DNA of 64,000 bases from Saccharopolyspora shandongensis (GCF_900106995.1 NZ_FNOK01000030.1:1-64000); one strand, 5' to 3'; positions 7,634 to 16,664 are shown, counted from the first letter of the stretch. The notes: generated by a model from the letters alone, not told the origin. A program made the numbers and translations.

Positions 7634-10357
7634 ATGCGACTTTTCGGGCGGGAAGCCGAGCTGAAGCTCCTGGCCGAGATCATCGACGGGCCGGGGGAGC
7701 GCGGCGGCGTCCTCCTGCACGGCGAGGCCGGCATCGGGAAGTCCGCGCTCGTGGCGGAGGCCGTTTCGGCGGCGTCGATCGCCGGCCTGCGGGTGCTGAA
7801 GACCACCGGCGTGGAGGCGGAGCAGAACCTCGCCTACGCCGGATTGCACCAGCTGCTGCACCCGGTCCGGGCGGGCGTGGACGCCCTCCCGGCCCCGCAG
7901 CGGGACGCCCTGCGAACGGCGCTGGGACTCGCCGGCGGCGGGGAACCCAGCACCTACCTGGTCGGCCTCGCCACGCTGAGCCTGCTGGCCGACGAAGCCG
8001 CCGACCGGCCGCTGCTGATCGTCGCGGAGGACGTGCACTGGCTCGACCGCGCGAGCGCGGACGTGCTCGCCTTCGTGGCGCGCCGGATCGAGTCCGATCC
8101 CGTCGTGCTGATCGCGACGCTGCGCACCGATGAGCGCTCGCCGCTGCAGGACGCCGGGCTGTCGCCGATGCTCGTCGACCGGCTCTCCGACCAGAGCGCC
8201 GGTGAGGTCCTGGACTCGATCGCGCCCGGCCTCGCGCCGGAACTCCGGGCGCAGCTGCTGGCGGAGGCGGCGGGCAATCCGCTGGCGTTGAGCGAATTGC
8301 CCGCGGCGACGGCGGATCTCGACGGGATCGACCCGGTGCTGCCGCTGGGCGACCGCCTCGAACGCGCTTTCACCGCCCGGGTCGCCGCCCTCGCCGCGCC
8401 CACCCGCACCGCCCTGCTGGTCGCGGCGCTCAACCAGACCGACTCGGTCGCCGAAACGCTCGCGGCCACCGGCCGGATCCTGGGCACGGCCGACCTGGAA
8501 GTCCTGGCACCGGCCGTCGAGGTCCGGTTGGTCGAGCTCGCCATCGACGCGGTGACGTTCCGGCATCCGCTGATGCGCTCGGCGATCGCGGCGGCTTCGA
8601 CGCTGGCCGAGCGCAGGCAGGTCCACCTGGCGCTGGCCGAGACCCTGCTCGACAAGCCGGACCGCCGGGCGTGGCACCGGGCCGCCGCGACGGCCGGAGC
8701 CGACGAGGACGTGGCCGCCGAACTGGAACGGACGGCCGACCGGGCGCAACAGCGCGGCGGGCTCGCCGCCGCGATCGCGGCGTTGGAGCAGGCGGTCAGG
8801 CTGAGCGAGCGGCCGGACGGGCAGGCGGCCCGCCTGCTGCGTGCCGCCGAGCTGTCGGTCGAATCCGGCCGCCGCGACAAGGCCGAGCGCCTGGTGCGCG
8901 ACGCGCGGGCCCTGGAACTCTCGCCACGTCAGCGCGCCACCGCCAGCTGGCTGCTCAGCGGCTTCGAGGACGGGGTGCGCGAGGACGTCTCCCGGGTGTC
9001 GGAGCTGGGCGAACTCGTCGAGGCGGTCGCCACGGACGGGCAGGTGGAGGCGGCCGTCCGGATCCTGCTGGGCGCCGCCATGCGCTGCTTCTGGTCCGAA
9101 CCCGGCCCGGCCGCGCGCGGCTCGCTGCTGGGCGTGGCCGACCGGCTGCCCATCGACGCCGGCGATCCGCGGATGGTCGCCGTCGCCGCGTACGTCGCGC
9201 CGTTCGAGCGCGGCCACCGGGTGGTCGACGGGCTGCGCGAGCTGGCCGGGGTCGCCGGATCCAACCCGGAGGTGGACCGCTACCTGGGCAGCGCGGCCAT
9301 GCAGGTCGGGGCCTTCGACCTGGCCGCCCGCTTCACCGCGGCGGCCGTGCCCGGGCTGCGCGCCCAGGGGCGGCTCGGGACGCTGCCCCGGGCGCTGACC
9401 GTGCAGGCGTGGAGCCGGGCCCGGCTCGGTGACCTGGCCACGGCCGTCCCGATCGCCGCCGAGGCCGCCGCGCTCGCCAGGGAAACCGGCCAGCCGTTCA
9501 TGCACGGGCTGGCCACGGCCGTTCAGGCGGAGATCGCCGCGCTGCGGGGCGACCACGAGCAGGCCGGGGCGCTGGTGAACGAGGCCGAACGGATCGGCCT
9601 CGCCGCGGGCGCCCGGCCGGTGCTGGCCACCGTCCAGCTCACCCGCGGGCTGCTGGCCCTGAGCGAGGGCCGCTTCGACGACGCGTTCGCCGACCTGCGC
9701 CGGGTCCTCGATCCCGCGGATCCCGCCTATCAGTTCGGTCTGCGCGCGTACTTCGTCGCGGAGCTCACCGAGGCCGCGGTGCGGGCCGGGAAAGCGGACG
9801 CGATGCGGGACGTCCTGCGGGAGCTGGAACCGCTGGCGGCGTCGACGCCGTCGCCGGCGTTGCACATCGGGCTGCGCTACGCGCGCGCAGTGCTCGCTGC
9901 CAACGGCGAGGCGGAGGAGCTGTTCACGGCCGCGTTGCGGGCCGATCTGACCGGCTGGCCCGCGGAGCGCGGGCGGGTCCACCTGGCGTTCGGCGAGTGG
10001 CTGCGGCGGCAGCGCCGGGTGGTGGAGTCCCGGACGCACCTGCGCACGGCCCGGGATGCCTTCGACGCGCTCGGGATGGCCGCGTGGGGCGAGCGGGCCC
10101 GCCGGGAGTTGCGCAGCGCGGGGGAGTCGAGCCCGAACCGGGGCCCGGACGCGCGGGAACGGCTGACCCCGCACGAGCTGAGCATCGCGCAGCTGGCCGC
10201 AGACGGGCTGACGAACCGGGAGATCGGGCAGCGGCTCTACCTGTCGCACCGGACCGTCGGCACCCACCTGTACCGGATCTTCCCCAAGCTGGGCGTGAGT
10301 TCCCGGGCCGATCTGGTGGGAACGCTCAAGAAGCTCGAGGACGAGCCCGCCCGGTAG
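7634..10357 (+). CDS. LAL-type LuxR regulator with AAA ATPase domain
   Basis: Encodes 907 residues of a large ATP-binding LuxR-family regulator. Walker A is GEAGIGKSAL (residues 30-39) and Walker B is LLIVAEDVHWLD near residue 127, as in MalT/LAL proteins. A long alpha-helical TPR-like middle (about 300-830) follows. The C-terminal LuxR helix-turn-helix (844-905) reads LTPHELSIAQLAADGLTNRE, then IGQRLYLSHRTVGTHLYRIF. It is expected to be an ATP-dependent activator. ATG 7634 is preferred because AGGAG lies 8 nt upstream and MRLFGREAELK is the usual LAL beginning; 35 upstream codons in frame look non-coding. It is followed by promoter A of the hydrolase gene, a plausible target. Confidence 0.93.
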   Translation: MRLFGREAELKLLAEIIDGPGERGGVLLHGEAGIGKSALVAEAVSAASIAGLRVLKTTGVEAEQNLAYAGLHQLLHPVRAGVDALPAPQRDALRTALGLAGGGEPSTYLVGLATLSLLADEAADRPLLIVAEDVHWLDRASADVLAFVARRIESDPVVLIATLRTDERSPLQDAGLSPMLVDRLSDQSAGEVLDSIAPGLAPELRAQLLAEAAGNPLALSELPAATADLDGIDPVLPLGDRLERAFTARVAALAAPTRTALLVAALNQTDSVAETLAATGRILGTADLEVLAPAVEVRLVELAIDAVTFRHPLMRSAIAAASTLAERRQVHLALAETLLDKPDRRAWHRAAATAGADEDVAAELERTADRAQQRGGLAAAIAALEQAVRLSERPDGQAARLLRAAELSVESGRRDKAERLVRDARALELSPRQRATASWLLSGFEDGVREDVSRVSELGELVEAVATDGQVEAAVRILLGAAMRCFWSEPGPAARGSLLGVADRLPIDAGDPRMVAVAAYVAPFERGHRVVDGLRELAGVAGSNPEVDRYLGSAAMQVGAFDLAARFTAAAVPGLRAQGRLGTLPRALTVQAWSRARLGDLATAVPIAAEAAALARETGQPFMHGLATAVQAEIAALRGDHEQAGALVNEAERIGLAAGARPVLATVQLTRGLLALSEGRFDDAFADLRRVLDPADPAYQFGLRAYFVAELTEAAVRAGKADAMRDVLRELEPLAASTPSPALHIGLRYARAVLAANGEAEELFTAALRADLTGWPAERGRVHLAFGEWLRRQRRVVESRTHLRTARDAFDALGMAAWGERARRELRSAGESSPNRGPDARERLTPHELSIAQLAADGLTNREIGQRLYLSHRTVGTHLYRIFPKLGVSSRADLVGTLKKLEDEPAR

Positions 10358-10370
10358 GGCCGATCGCCGG

Positions 10371-10436
10371 TGACTTACACCGTCGGCGTCATCCGACGGT
10401 CGCGAACGCCTCCGCGGGCTCCTTAGCGTCCTGGGC
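10371..10436 (+). promoter_or_regulatory. Promoter of the shared 52-bp family, site A
   Basis: TGACTTACAC starts at 10371, GGCGTCATCCGAC follows, and TTAGCGT starts at 10423, exactly 52 bp from the motif start. An ATG occurs 7 nt after the -10-like box, at 10437. It sits between the LAL regulator and the Tat-lipoprotein hydrolase. Confidence 0.6.
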
Positions 10437-10526
10437 ATGCCGGGAGGACCGTGGGGCTTCCCGGCGCGTCGCGGGAGAACACGCCCGCGCCCCGGTGGAC
10501 GAGATTCGCGCAGGAGTTCCAGATGA
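10437..10526 (+). CDS. Possible leaderless leader peptide, coupled to the hydrolase gene
   Basis: A 29-codon frame begins at the ATG 7 nt after the -10-like box and ends at TGA 10524-10526. That stop overlaps the hydrolase start ATG (10523-10525) as ATGA, the classical geometry for translational coupling. The peptide is Arg/Gly/Pro-rich and could equally be a chance frame in GC-rich DNA. No homology is recognised. Confidence 0.25.
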   Translation: MPGGPWGFPARRGRTRPRPGGRDSRRSSR

Positions 10527-11557
10527 TCAGCAGAAGACGATTCACGCAGGCGTTCGCGGCGGGTGTGGCGGCGACGTCGCTGGCCGCCTGCTCGTCGAAC
10601 GCTCCCGCCACCCCCGCCGCCGCTCCCGCGGGTGCAGATCTCCGGGTCGGATCGGGCGAGAACACCACGCTCGGCCCGATCAAGCAGATCGACGCCGGTG
10701 TGCTCAACATGGCTTACGCCGAGTTCGGCCCCGCCACCGGCCAGCCGGTGCTGCTGCTGCACGGCTGGCCCTACGACCCGTACAGCTACGCCGACGTCGC
10801 GCCGCAGCTCGCCGCCGCGGGCTACCGGGTGATCGTTCCGTTCCTGCGCGGCTGGGGCCAGACCAGGTTCCTGTCGCCGCAGGCGGTCCGCAACGGGCAG
10901 CAGTCGGCGGTGGCGCTCGACATCATCGCTTTGATGGACGCGCTGCGGATCGACAAGGCGGTTCTGGGCGGATTCGACTGGGGTGCGCGGACCGTCGCCA
11001 TCATGGCCGCGCTCTGGCCCGAACGCTGCAAGGCGATCGTCTCGGTGAGCGGGTACATCATCACCAACCTCGAAGCGAACAAGCAGCCGCTGCCCCCGGC
11101 GGCCGAGCTGGGCTGGTGGTACCAGTACTACTTCGCGACCGAGCGCGGCGCCCTCGGCTACGACCGGAACCGGCACGACTTCAACAAGCTGATCTGGAAG
11201 ATCGCGTCGCCGCAGTGGAACTTCGACGACGCCACCTACGACCGCAGCGCGGCGTCGTTCGACAACCCCGACCACGCCGACATCGTCGTCCACAACTACC
11301 GGTGGCGGCTGAGCCTGGCGCCCGGCGAGCCGCAGTACGACCAGTACGAGCAGCGGCTCGCCGCCGGGCCGGCCATCTCGGTGCCGTCGATCACGATCGG
11401 CAGCGACTTCGACGGCGCGGCCAAGAACGGCGCCGCCTACCGCGCCAAGTTCACCGGCAAGTACGAGCACCGGGTCTACGACGGGATCGGGCACAACGTC
11501 CCGCAGGAAGCCCCGCGCCCCTTCGCCCAGGCGATCATCGACGCGGACCGGCTCTGA
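10523..11557 (+). CDS. Exported epoxide-hydrolase-like alpha/beta hydrolase (Tat lipoprotein)
   Basis: Encodes 344 residues. The N-terminus carries a twin-arginine pattern (SRRRFTQ) and a hydrophobic stretch ending in LAAC (Cys23), so the protein should be exported folded by Tat and lipid-anchored. The mature part is an alpha/beta hydrolase: oxyanion HGWPYDP, nucleophile elbow GGFDWGAR with Asp as nucleophile as in epoxide hydrolases and haloalkane dehalogenases, and a C-terminal GIGHNVPQ histidine. Lid tyrosines (WWYQYYF) may assist epoxide opening. ATG 10523 has AGGAG at 6 nt. A terminator follows. The substrate is unknown. Confidence 0.88.
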   Translation: MISRRRFTQAFAAGVAATSLAACSSNAPATPAAAPAGADLRVGSGENTTLGPIKQIDAGVLNMAYAEFGPATGQPVLLLHGWPYDPYSYADVAPQLAAAGYRVIVPFLRGWGQTRFLSPQAVRNGQQSAVALDIIALMDALRIDKAVLGGFDWGARTVAIMAALWPERCKAIVSVSGYIITNLEANKQPLPPAAELGWWYQYYFATERGALGYDRNRHDFNKLIWKIASPQWNFDDATYDRSAASFDNPDHADIVVHNYRWRLSLAPGEPQYDQYEQRLAAGPAISVPSITIGSDFDGAAKNGAAYRAKFTGKYEHRVYDGIGHNVPQEAPRPFAQAIIDADRL

Positions 11558-11570
11558 ACCACGCAGAACG

Positions 11571-11605
11571 CGCGCCCGGCGGCCCAATCGGCCACCGGGC
11601 GCGCG
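11571..11605 (+). terminator. Terminator of the epoxide-hydrolase-like gene
   Basis: A 15-bp stem with one mismatch, GCGCGCCCGG-c-GGCC (11571-11585) with 11591-11605 and a 5-nt loop, lies 13 nt after the stop codon. Confidence 0.7.
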
Positions 11606-11686
11606 CCTGTTCATCGGAACAGGTTGTGAGGTAAGGACTTCCGGTGGTCGAACCCGGGTGAGCTCCGTGGACGGACTGGGCACGGC

Positions 11687-11720
11687 TTTGAGCCCGCCAC
11701 CGGGCGGTGGCGGGCTCAAA
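11687..11720 (-). terminator. Terminator of the ohr gene
   Basis: A perfect 15-bp stem, TTTGAGCCCGCCACC (11687-11701) with its complement at 11706-11720 and a 4-nt loop, lies 14 nt past the ohr stop on the minus strand. The A/T ends of the stem fit an intrinsic terminator. Confidence 0.8.
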
Positions 11721-11734
11721 GCGTCCGGGAGACG

Positions 11735-12166
11735 TCAGTCGACGGTGGCGTCGAGGGTGACCTCGATGTTGCCCCGGGTCGACTTCGAGTACGGGCACAC
11801 CTGGTGCGCGCCCTGGACGAGCTCGTCCGCGGTCGCCTGGTCGATCCCCGACGCTTCCAGGTGCAGCGCGGCGCTGAGCTTGAACTCGTTCGCGTCGGTG
11901 TCGTGGTGCAGCGTGACCTCCGCGATCACGGCCAGGTCGGTCAGCTTGACCTTCTTCTCGCCGGCCACGCGGCGCACGGCGCCGACGAAGCAGGACGCCC
12001 AGCCCGCGGCGAACAGCTGCTCGGGGTTGGTGCCGCCGCCGGCACCGCCGAGCGCCTTCGGCACGGCGAGGCCGACGTCGAGCACGCCGTCGTCGGAGAT
12101 CGCCCGCCCGCCGTTGCGGCCCTCCGCGGTGGAGGTGGCTACCGCGGTGTAGGTGGTTTCAGCCAT
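11735..12166 (-). CDS. ohr: Organic hydroperoxide resistance protein Ohr
   Basis: Encodes 143 residues of the Ohr/OsmC family, a thiol-dependent cytosolic peroxidase that reduces organic and fatty-acid hydroperoxides. Both redox cysteines are in their family contexts: C59 (AAGWASCF) and C124 (HQVCPYSK). The N-terminus (YTAVATSTAEGRNG) and the GTNPEQLFAAG segment are typical Ohr rather than OsmC. The ATG has AGAAGG at a good distance. Upstream lies shared-family promoter D rather than a MarR/OhrR gene, so regulation may differ from the usual OhrR circuit. A terminator follows. Confidence 0.93.
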   Translation of the reverse strand: MAETTYTAVATSTAEGRNGGRAISDDGVLDVGLAVPKALGGAGGGTNPEQLFAAGWASCFVGAVRRVAGEKKVKLTDLAVIAEVTLHHDTDANEFKLSAALHLEASGIDQATADELVQGAHQVCPYSKSTRGNIEVTLDATVD

Positions 12167-12387
12167 GGCATTCCTTCTCGTCTTCGCGTTCTCACAGGGT
12201 GTTGCCGCGCCCGCCCCGGCCGGGCTCACCAGCCGACCGGGGCGGTCCAGGAGGCGGGGACGACCGTGCACCGCGCGACGGCGCGGATTTCTGCGCGGTG
12301 ACGGCATTTGACGCTCGGGGGCTTTCCCCGCCTCGGTGTGCGGCCCGGCGTTCGTGAAGCACGACCACCGCGGCTCGGCACGACACC

Positions 12388-12446
12388 ACGTTAAGAACCC
12401 GGCAAATGCCTTGGCGACAGTCGGATGACGTCATGCCCGTACGTCA
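12388..12446 (-). promoter_or_regulatory. Promoter of the shared 52-bp family, site D (upstream of ohr)
   Basis: On the minus strand TGACGTACGG starts at 12446, the palindrome TGACGTCA follows, then CGACTGTCGCC. TTAACGT starts at 12394, again 52 bp from the motif start. A GTG occurs 6 nt later (12381-12379) and opens a 51-codon frame ending at 12226, which I do not call as a gene. The ohr start lies about 215 nt downstream of the expected transcription start. The interval 12167-12387 holds no other supported feature. Confidence 0.6.
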
Positions 12447-12453
12447 CCGGCGT

Positions 12454-13209
12454 TCAGACCAGCGAGGCGCCGACCGCCGTCCCGATCCTGGCGCGCATCC
12501 GCCGGAGACCGGGACCGGGTTCCAGCCCCAGATCGTCGGCCAGCAACCGGGCGATCCGCTGGTAGGCCGACACCGCCTCGTCGCGGCGGCCGTCCCGGTC
12601 GAAGGCCCAGATCAGCAGTTCCCACAGCCTCTCTCGATACGGCTCCGCCGTGGTCGCGAGCGTGAGCTCGGCGATCGCCTGGTCGCAGTGGCCCTGCTCG
12701 ATGTCCAGCGCCCAGCGATCCTCCATGGCCGTCGCGCGCAGCCGTTCCAGCCAGGTGCGGCGGCCTTCGAAGAAGGCGCCGCCCAACCCGCCGAGTGCGG
12801 GCCCGCGCCACAGCGCCAGCGCGTCGCGCGACAGGCGGGACGCCTCCGCGAGTCGTCCCCGTTCGCGGGCCTCGCGCACGGCGGACGTGGTCTGGCGGAA
12901 CACCGGCACGTCGACCGCGCGGGGCGCGACGACCAGCTGGTAGCCGCGGCCCGCCGAGCGGATCTCCGCCTCACCGCCCGCCAGGATCCGGCGCAGCCGG
13001 GAGACGTAGGTGCGGGTCGTGACAACGGCGCTGGGCGGAGCGTCCAGCCCCCACAGCGCGCGGACGATCTCGTCGACCGAGACCTGTCGCCCCTCGCTGA
13101 GCAGCAGCAGCGCGAGCACACCGCGCTGCTGCGGGGAGCCTGCCGCCAGCTCCCCGCCGCCGCTCCAGACCTTGATCGGGCCGAGCAGCCCGAAGCTCAA
13201 ACCGGCCAT
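12454..13209 (-). CDS. SARP-family transcriptional regulator
   Basis: Encodes 251 residues in the two-domain SARP layout. An OmpR-like winged helix (about 5-95) includes GSPQQRGVLALLLLSEGRQV, LWGLDAPPSA and TTRTYVSRLRRIL, and a bacterial transcriptional activation domain of TPR-like helices (about 100-245) follows, ending LADDLGLEPGPGLRRM. SARPs activate secondary-metabolite or stress genes by binding heptameric direct repeats next to the -35 region. ATG 13209 (MAGLSFGLLGP) begins right at the domain; GGAGGAG lies 11 nt upstream. The gene is divergent from a second, larger SARP and ends 8 nt from the site D promoter. Confidence 0.9.
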   Translation of the reverse strand: MAGLSFGLLGPIKVWSGGGELAAGSPQQRGVLALLLLSEGRQVSVDEIVRALWGLDAPPSAVVTTRTYVSRLRRILAGGEAEIRSAGRGYQLVVAPRAVDVPVFRQTTSAVREARERGRLAEASRLSRDALALWRGPALGGLGGAFFEGRRTWLERLRATAMEDRWALDIEQGHCDQAIAELTLATTAEPYRERLWELLIWAFDRDGRRDEAVSAYQRIARLLADDLGLEPGPGLRRMRARIGTAVGASLV

Positions 13210-13626
13210 CGTGGTTGGCGCTCCTCCCGTTGATCGCGACCTGCGGTGCCGCCCGGCCGTCGCCGATCCGCGCTGCCGGGGCCCGCCAGGACTGTGGGTG
13301 CAGCGTCGAACACACCGGCACACTTTAGGTTCCGCCGTTGCGCGCCGAACGCCGATGCCCCCTGTTACCGAACGTCTATCCGCTGTCTGCGCCGAGGCGC
13401 TAGGAAGGCTCCGGCACGAGAAGTCGTGGCGAGGTCACCGAAAGGACCGGGGCGGCGCGCCGAATCGCGCACGCCCGGTCGCATCGCTGCCCGAGGCGAC
13501 GTACACCCTCGGCGTCGCTTGACGCACGCGATGGCGATCCGAGCCCGCCTACCTTCGGGCGTGCCCTGCTGCGGACCCGCGACCCGGGTCGGCCGCCGCG
13601 ACTCTTGCGAAGGAAAGGCCCCACTG
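13210..13626. other. Divergent region between two SARP genes, with shared-family promoter B
   Basis: No supported gene lies in 13210-13496. Promoter B begins with CGACGTACAC at 13497, followed by GGCGTC and a CTACCTT -10-like box at 13549, again 52 bp from the motif start. GTG 13561 lies 5 nt after that box and is in frame with the SARP-ATPase, so a leaderless form with 22 extra residues is possible alongside the Shine-Dalgarno-led GTG 13627. Confidence 0.55.
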
Positions 13627-16095
13627 GTGATCGGACGAGCGTCCACCGACTCGCCTCCTTGCCGGTTCACCGTTCTCGGCCCGCCCGGCCTGAACTGCTA
13701 CGGCACGGAGCTGGACCTCGGCTCGCCGCAGCAACAAGCCGTCCTGATGCTGCTGCTGGTCAACAGCGGCAGGTTCGTGCAGGTCGGCGAGCTGATCGAC
13801 GGCCTGTGGGGAGACCGGGCGCCGGTCACCGGCGAAGCCGTCATCCGGACCTACATCTCCCGCCTGCGGCGGATGCTGTCCGGGCACGGGCTCGGCTCGG
13901 CGATCCGGTCCCAGGCCGGGGGATACCTGCTGGACCCGTCGCTGTTCGTGCTGGACGCGGCCGAGTTCGCCGACCTGGTCGAGAGCGCCAGGCGGGAGCA
14001 CACGGCGGGGAACGTCTCGGCGGCGGCGGACCACCTGGCGGCCGCGCTCGACCTGTGGACCGGGACCGCGCTGGCCGGGGTTCCCGGCGACGCCGCCGAG
14101 CGGGAGCGGTCGCGGCTGGAACGGCTGAAGCTGACCGCCACCCAGGAGCTGCTGCGGACCCGCCTGGAGCTGGGGGAGCACGCCGAGGTGGTGGCCGAGG
14201 TGCCGTTGCTCATCGAGCAGAACCGGCTCGAAGAGCCGCTGTACGAGATCTACCTGCTCGCCCTGTACCGCAGCGGCCGGCGGGCCGAGGCCCTGGAGGT
14301 CTACCGGACGGTCTACGACCTGCTCAGCGAGGAGATGGGGGTCGGCCCGGGGCCGCTGCTGCAGGCGATCCACGAGAAGATCCTCCGGGCCGACGCGGAT
14401 GTTCACGACGGGACGGCCGTCCCGCGAACCGGGTCGCACACGGCGCGTTCCGGCCAAGTGCCGGGCCGGGGCTTCGACCGGCAGTTCATCGGACGGGATG
14501 CGGAACGAGCGGTTTTCCGGGCGATGCTCGAAGGCCGCGAGCGCAGTGGTCCGCTGTTCGTCTGCGGTCCCGCCGGCATCGGAAAGTCGACGCTGCTGCG
14601 GAAGTTCGCGGACGACGCACGTGCTTCGGGCCGCCAGGTGTGGCATCTGCACGACCTGGATGCTTCGGAGCGCCGGGAACGCCTCGAACAAGTCGCCGAC
14701 GAGCTCTCGACGGCTGTCGGCCCGGTGCTCCTCCTGGACTCCTTCGAGGAGTTCGGCGACCTCGAACACTGGTTGCGCGACGAGTACCTCTGGAAGCTGC
14801 GGGGCGCGGCGATCGTCGTGGTGGCGGGCCGGACCGGGCCGAGCGCCGGCTGGCTCATCGACCCGGCCTGGTCCGGGACGTTCACCCTCCGCTGCCTCGG
14901 AGCCCTCAGCGATGCGGAATCCGCCGCGCTGGTCGAGGCCCGCGGCGTCGCCCGGGAGCTCCGCGACTCCATTGTGGACTTCGCAGTGGGCAGTCCCCTC
15001 GCACTGTCGCTCGCGGCCGAGGTCGGCCGGAGCCTGCCGGTCGCCGGGAAGCCGTCGCGGCGCGACGCCGTGCGGTACGTGGTCGACAACGTCATCGCGC
15101 TGCTGGTAGGCCCCGCGCCGACCGCCGCGCACCGGTGGGCGCTGCACGTGTGCGCGCACGCCCGCTACACCACCGAGGACCTGCTCCGGGCGGTGGTTCC
15201 GGACGGCCAGGCGGAGGAGTTGTTCGACTGGCTCCGGGCTCAGCCGTTCGTCGAGACGGCCGCTCACGGCCTGGACATCAACGGCGTGCTGCGGGAATCG
15301 CTCGAATACCAGCTGCGGTGGCGCGACCCGGTCGGCTACGAGCAGATGCACCGGCGGATCCGCGAGTACGTCATGGGCGGCCTCCTGCGCGACGTCCGCG
15401 ATCCACATGGGAGCGTGGCGGTGATGCGGACGATCGCCCATCTGCGCCGGCGGGGCGGGGTCGTGCCGCGGTACGTTTCAGGCACGGGCGACGAGGACTT
15501 GCAGGCGTCGACGGCGACCTCCGCGGACCACGGGGAACTTATCGCCATGGCGCGGGAGGACCACGGCGAGTCCGCGGCGGCCTCCGTCCGGTTCTGGCTG
15601 GAGCGCCAACCGAACGCGTTCCACCTGTTGCGGGACCGCAGGACGAAGCGGCTGCGAGCGTTCATGAGCTGGCTGCTCCTCACAGCACCGGCGCCGGAAG
15701 AACTCGCGGCAGACCCGATCGTCGAGGCGATCTGGCAGGACGTGAGCCGGCGGATGGAGCTGCCGGCCGGCGCGCACGTCTCGGTCGCGCGGCACCTCTT
15801 CTGCCCCGCAGGCGAAGCCGAACCGTCCTTCATCACGGACGCCTTCCAGGCGCGGTTGATGCGCGGCTGTCTGCACGAGCCCGGGCTGGCGGCCTCGTAC
15901 CTGGTCCTGTCCAACGGGAAGTTCTGGCGCCCGTTGCTGGAGTACCTGGGCCACCACGAGGTGGAGACCGACCACCCGAACTCGATCTTCGGCCACGACT
16001 GGCTGGCGCCGCCACCCGGGGAGTGGCGGGATCGGCACCTGGACGAAGAGCTGTGGGCGCAGCGGCGCCTGAACCTGTTCGCCCGGCAGGGCTGA
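13627..16095 (+). CDS. SARP-type regulator with a C-terminal NTPase domain
   Basis: Encodes 822 residues. A SARP winged helix (residues about 12-105: GSPQQQAVLMLLLVNSGRFV, GEAVIRTYISRLRRML) is followed by the activation domain (about 110-255, ending LSEEMGVGPGPLL). A linker leads to a STAND/NB-ARC-like NTPase: Walker A VCGPAGIGKSTLL near residue 318 and Walker B PVLLLDSFEEFG near 370. The last 300 residues are helical, then carry a segment of unknown fold (YLVLSNGKFWRPLLEYLGHHE). This is the AfsR-like class of large SARPs. GTG 13627 has GAAGGAAAGG upstream; the in-frame GTG 13561 is the leaderless alternative. Confidence 0.88.
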   Translation: MIGRASTDSPPCRFTVLGPPGLNCYGTELDLGSPQQQAVLMLLLVNSGRFVQVGELIDGLWGDRAPVTGEAVIRTYISRLRRMLSGHGLGSAIRSQAGGYLLDPSLFVLDAAEFADLVESARREHTAGNVSAAADHLAAALDLWTGTALAGVPGDAAERERSRLERLKLTATQELLRTRLELGEHAEVVAEVPLLIEQNRLEEPLYEIYLLALYRSGRRAEALEVYRTVYDLLSEEMGVGPGPLLQAIHEKILRADADVHDGTAVPRTGSHTARSGQVPGRGFDRQFIGRDAERAVFRAMLEGRERSGPLFVCGPAGIGKSTLLRKFADDARASGRQVWHLHDLDASERRERLEQVADELSTAVGPVLLLDSFEEFGDLEHWLRDEYLWKLRGAAIVVVAGRTGPSAGWLIDPAWSGTFTLRCLGALSDAESAALVEARGVARELRDSIVDFAVGSPLALSLAAEVGRSLPVAGKPSRRDAVRYVVDNVIALLVGPAPTAAHRWALHVCAHARYTTEDLLRAVVPDGQAEELFDWLRAQPFVETAAHGLDINGVLRESLEYQLRWRDPVGYEQMHRRIREYVMGGLLRDVRDPHGSVAVMRTIAHLRRRGGVVPRYVSGTGDEDLQASTATSADHGELIAMAREDHGESAAASVRFWLERQPNAFHLLRDRRTKRLRAFMSWLLLTAPAPEELAADPIVEAIWQDVSRRMELPAGAHVSVARHLFCPAGEAEPSFITDAFQARLMRGCLHEPGLAASYLVLSNGKFWRPLLEYLGHHEVETDHPNSIFGHDWLAPPPGEWRDRHLDEELWAQRRLNLFARQG

Positions 16096-16271
16096 GCGTT
16101 GCGGTGTGCCGAACCGCGAATTCCTTCGGTGGCAACGCGATCACGCCGTCGAAGAACGTATACCGATCGTCGGCGTGCTTCGGAATAGCATCGTGGAGTT
16201 CCGCCTGGATCGTCGTCTCGCCACCCGAGCGAATGCCGCGACACCATCGCGAATCGCTCGGTGTGGCACGG

Positions 16272-16309
16272 GGGACGAGGCGCCCTAATCCCCCGGGGCG
16301 CCTCGTCCC
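16272..16309 (+). terminator. Terminator of the SARP-ATPase gene
   Basis: A 14-bp stem beginning GGGACGAGGCGCC (16272-16285) pairs with 16296-16309 around a 10-nt loop, about 175 nt after the stop. The interval 16096-16271 shows no coding signal. Confidence 0.65.
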
Positions 16310-16338
16310 GCCCCTCCGGAACGCGCGCCGGAGGGCGG

Positions 16339-16664
16339 CGACGTACACGGCTGACGTCACGCGACGGATGCCGGGCGGTGCGGTCGCTGATTAGCGTTGC
16401 GGTGTGGGCGAACACATCACGATCGAACGCCGCTGGATCCGCCCGGCGACAGCAACGCGCGGGCCCCGACGACATGCCGACCATGTCCACTTTGCACGAA
16501 CTTCTGCTCGCAGGATCGCAGTGGCCGGGGACGTGCGCGATGGGGAGCGCGGGTGGTGGCCGCGAACTTCGTGGTGCCGAACGGCGTCGTCCCCGCGCTG
16601 TCGGCGAGATGTAGACAGCGCGGTGATCGACTTGGGTCCGAACTACCGCAGAGAAAGGGCGATC
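16339..16664 (+). promoter_or_regulatory. Promoter of the shared 52-bp family, site C, and leader region
   Basis: CGACGTACAC starts at 16339, TGACGTCACGCGAC follows and TTAGCGT starts at 16391, 52 bp from the motif start. GTG codons lie 4 and 6 nt after the box. The GTG at 16404 is in frame with the downstream regulator but would add 87 residues of unlikely composition (Arg/Trp/Cys-rich). The GTG at 16402 opens a 70-residue frame ending at 16614. I read 16404-16664 as a transcribed leader with possible small-peptide coding. Confidence 0.5.

Noticed and set aside
12192..12434. Minus-strand frame of 80 codons between ohr and the SARP gene
   Set aside because: It starts upstream of the -10-like box of promoter D and has shadow-like composition; no Shine-Dalgarno.
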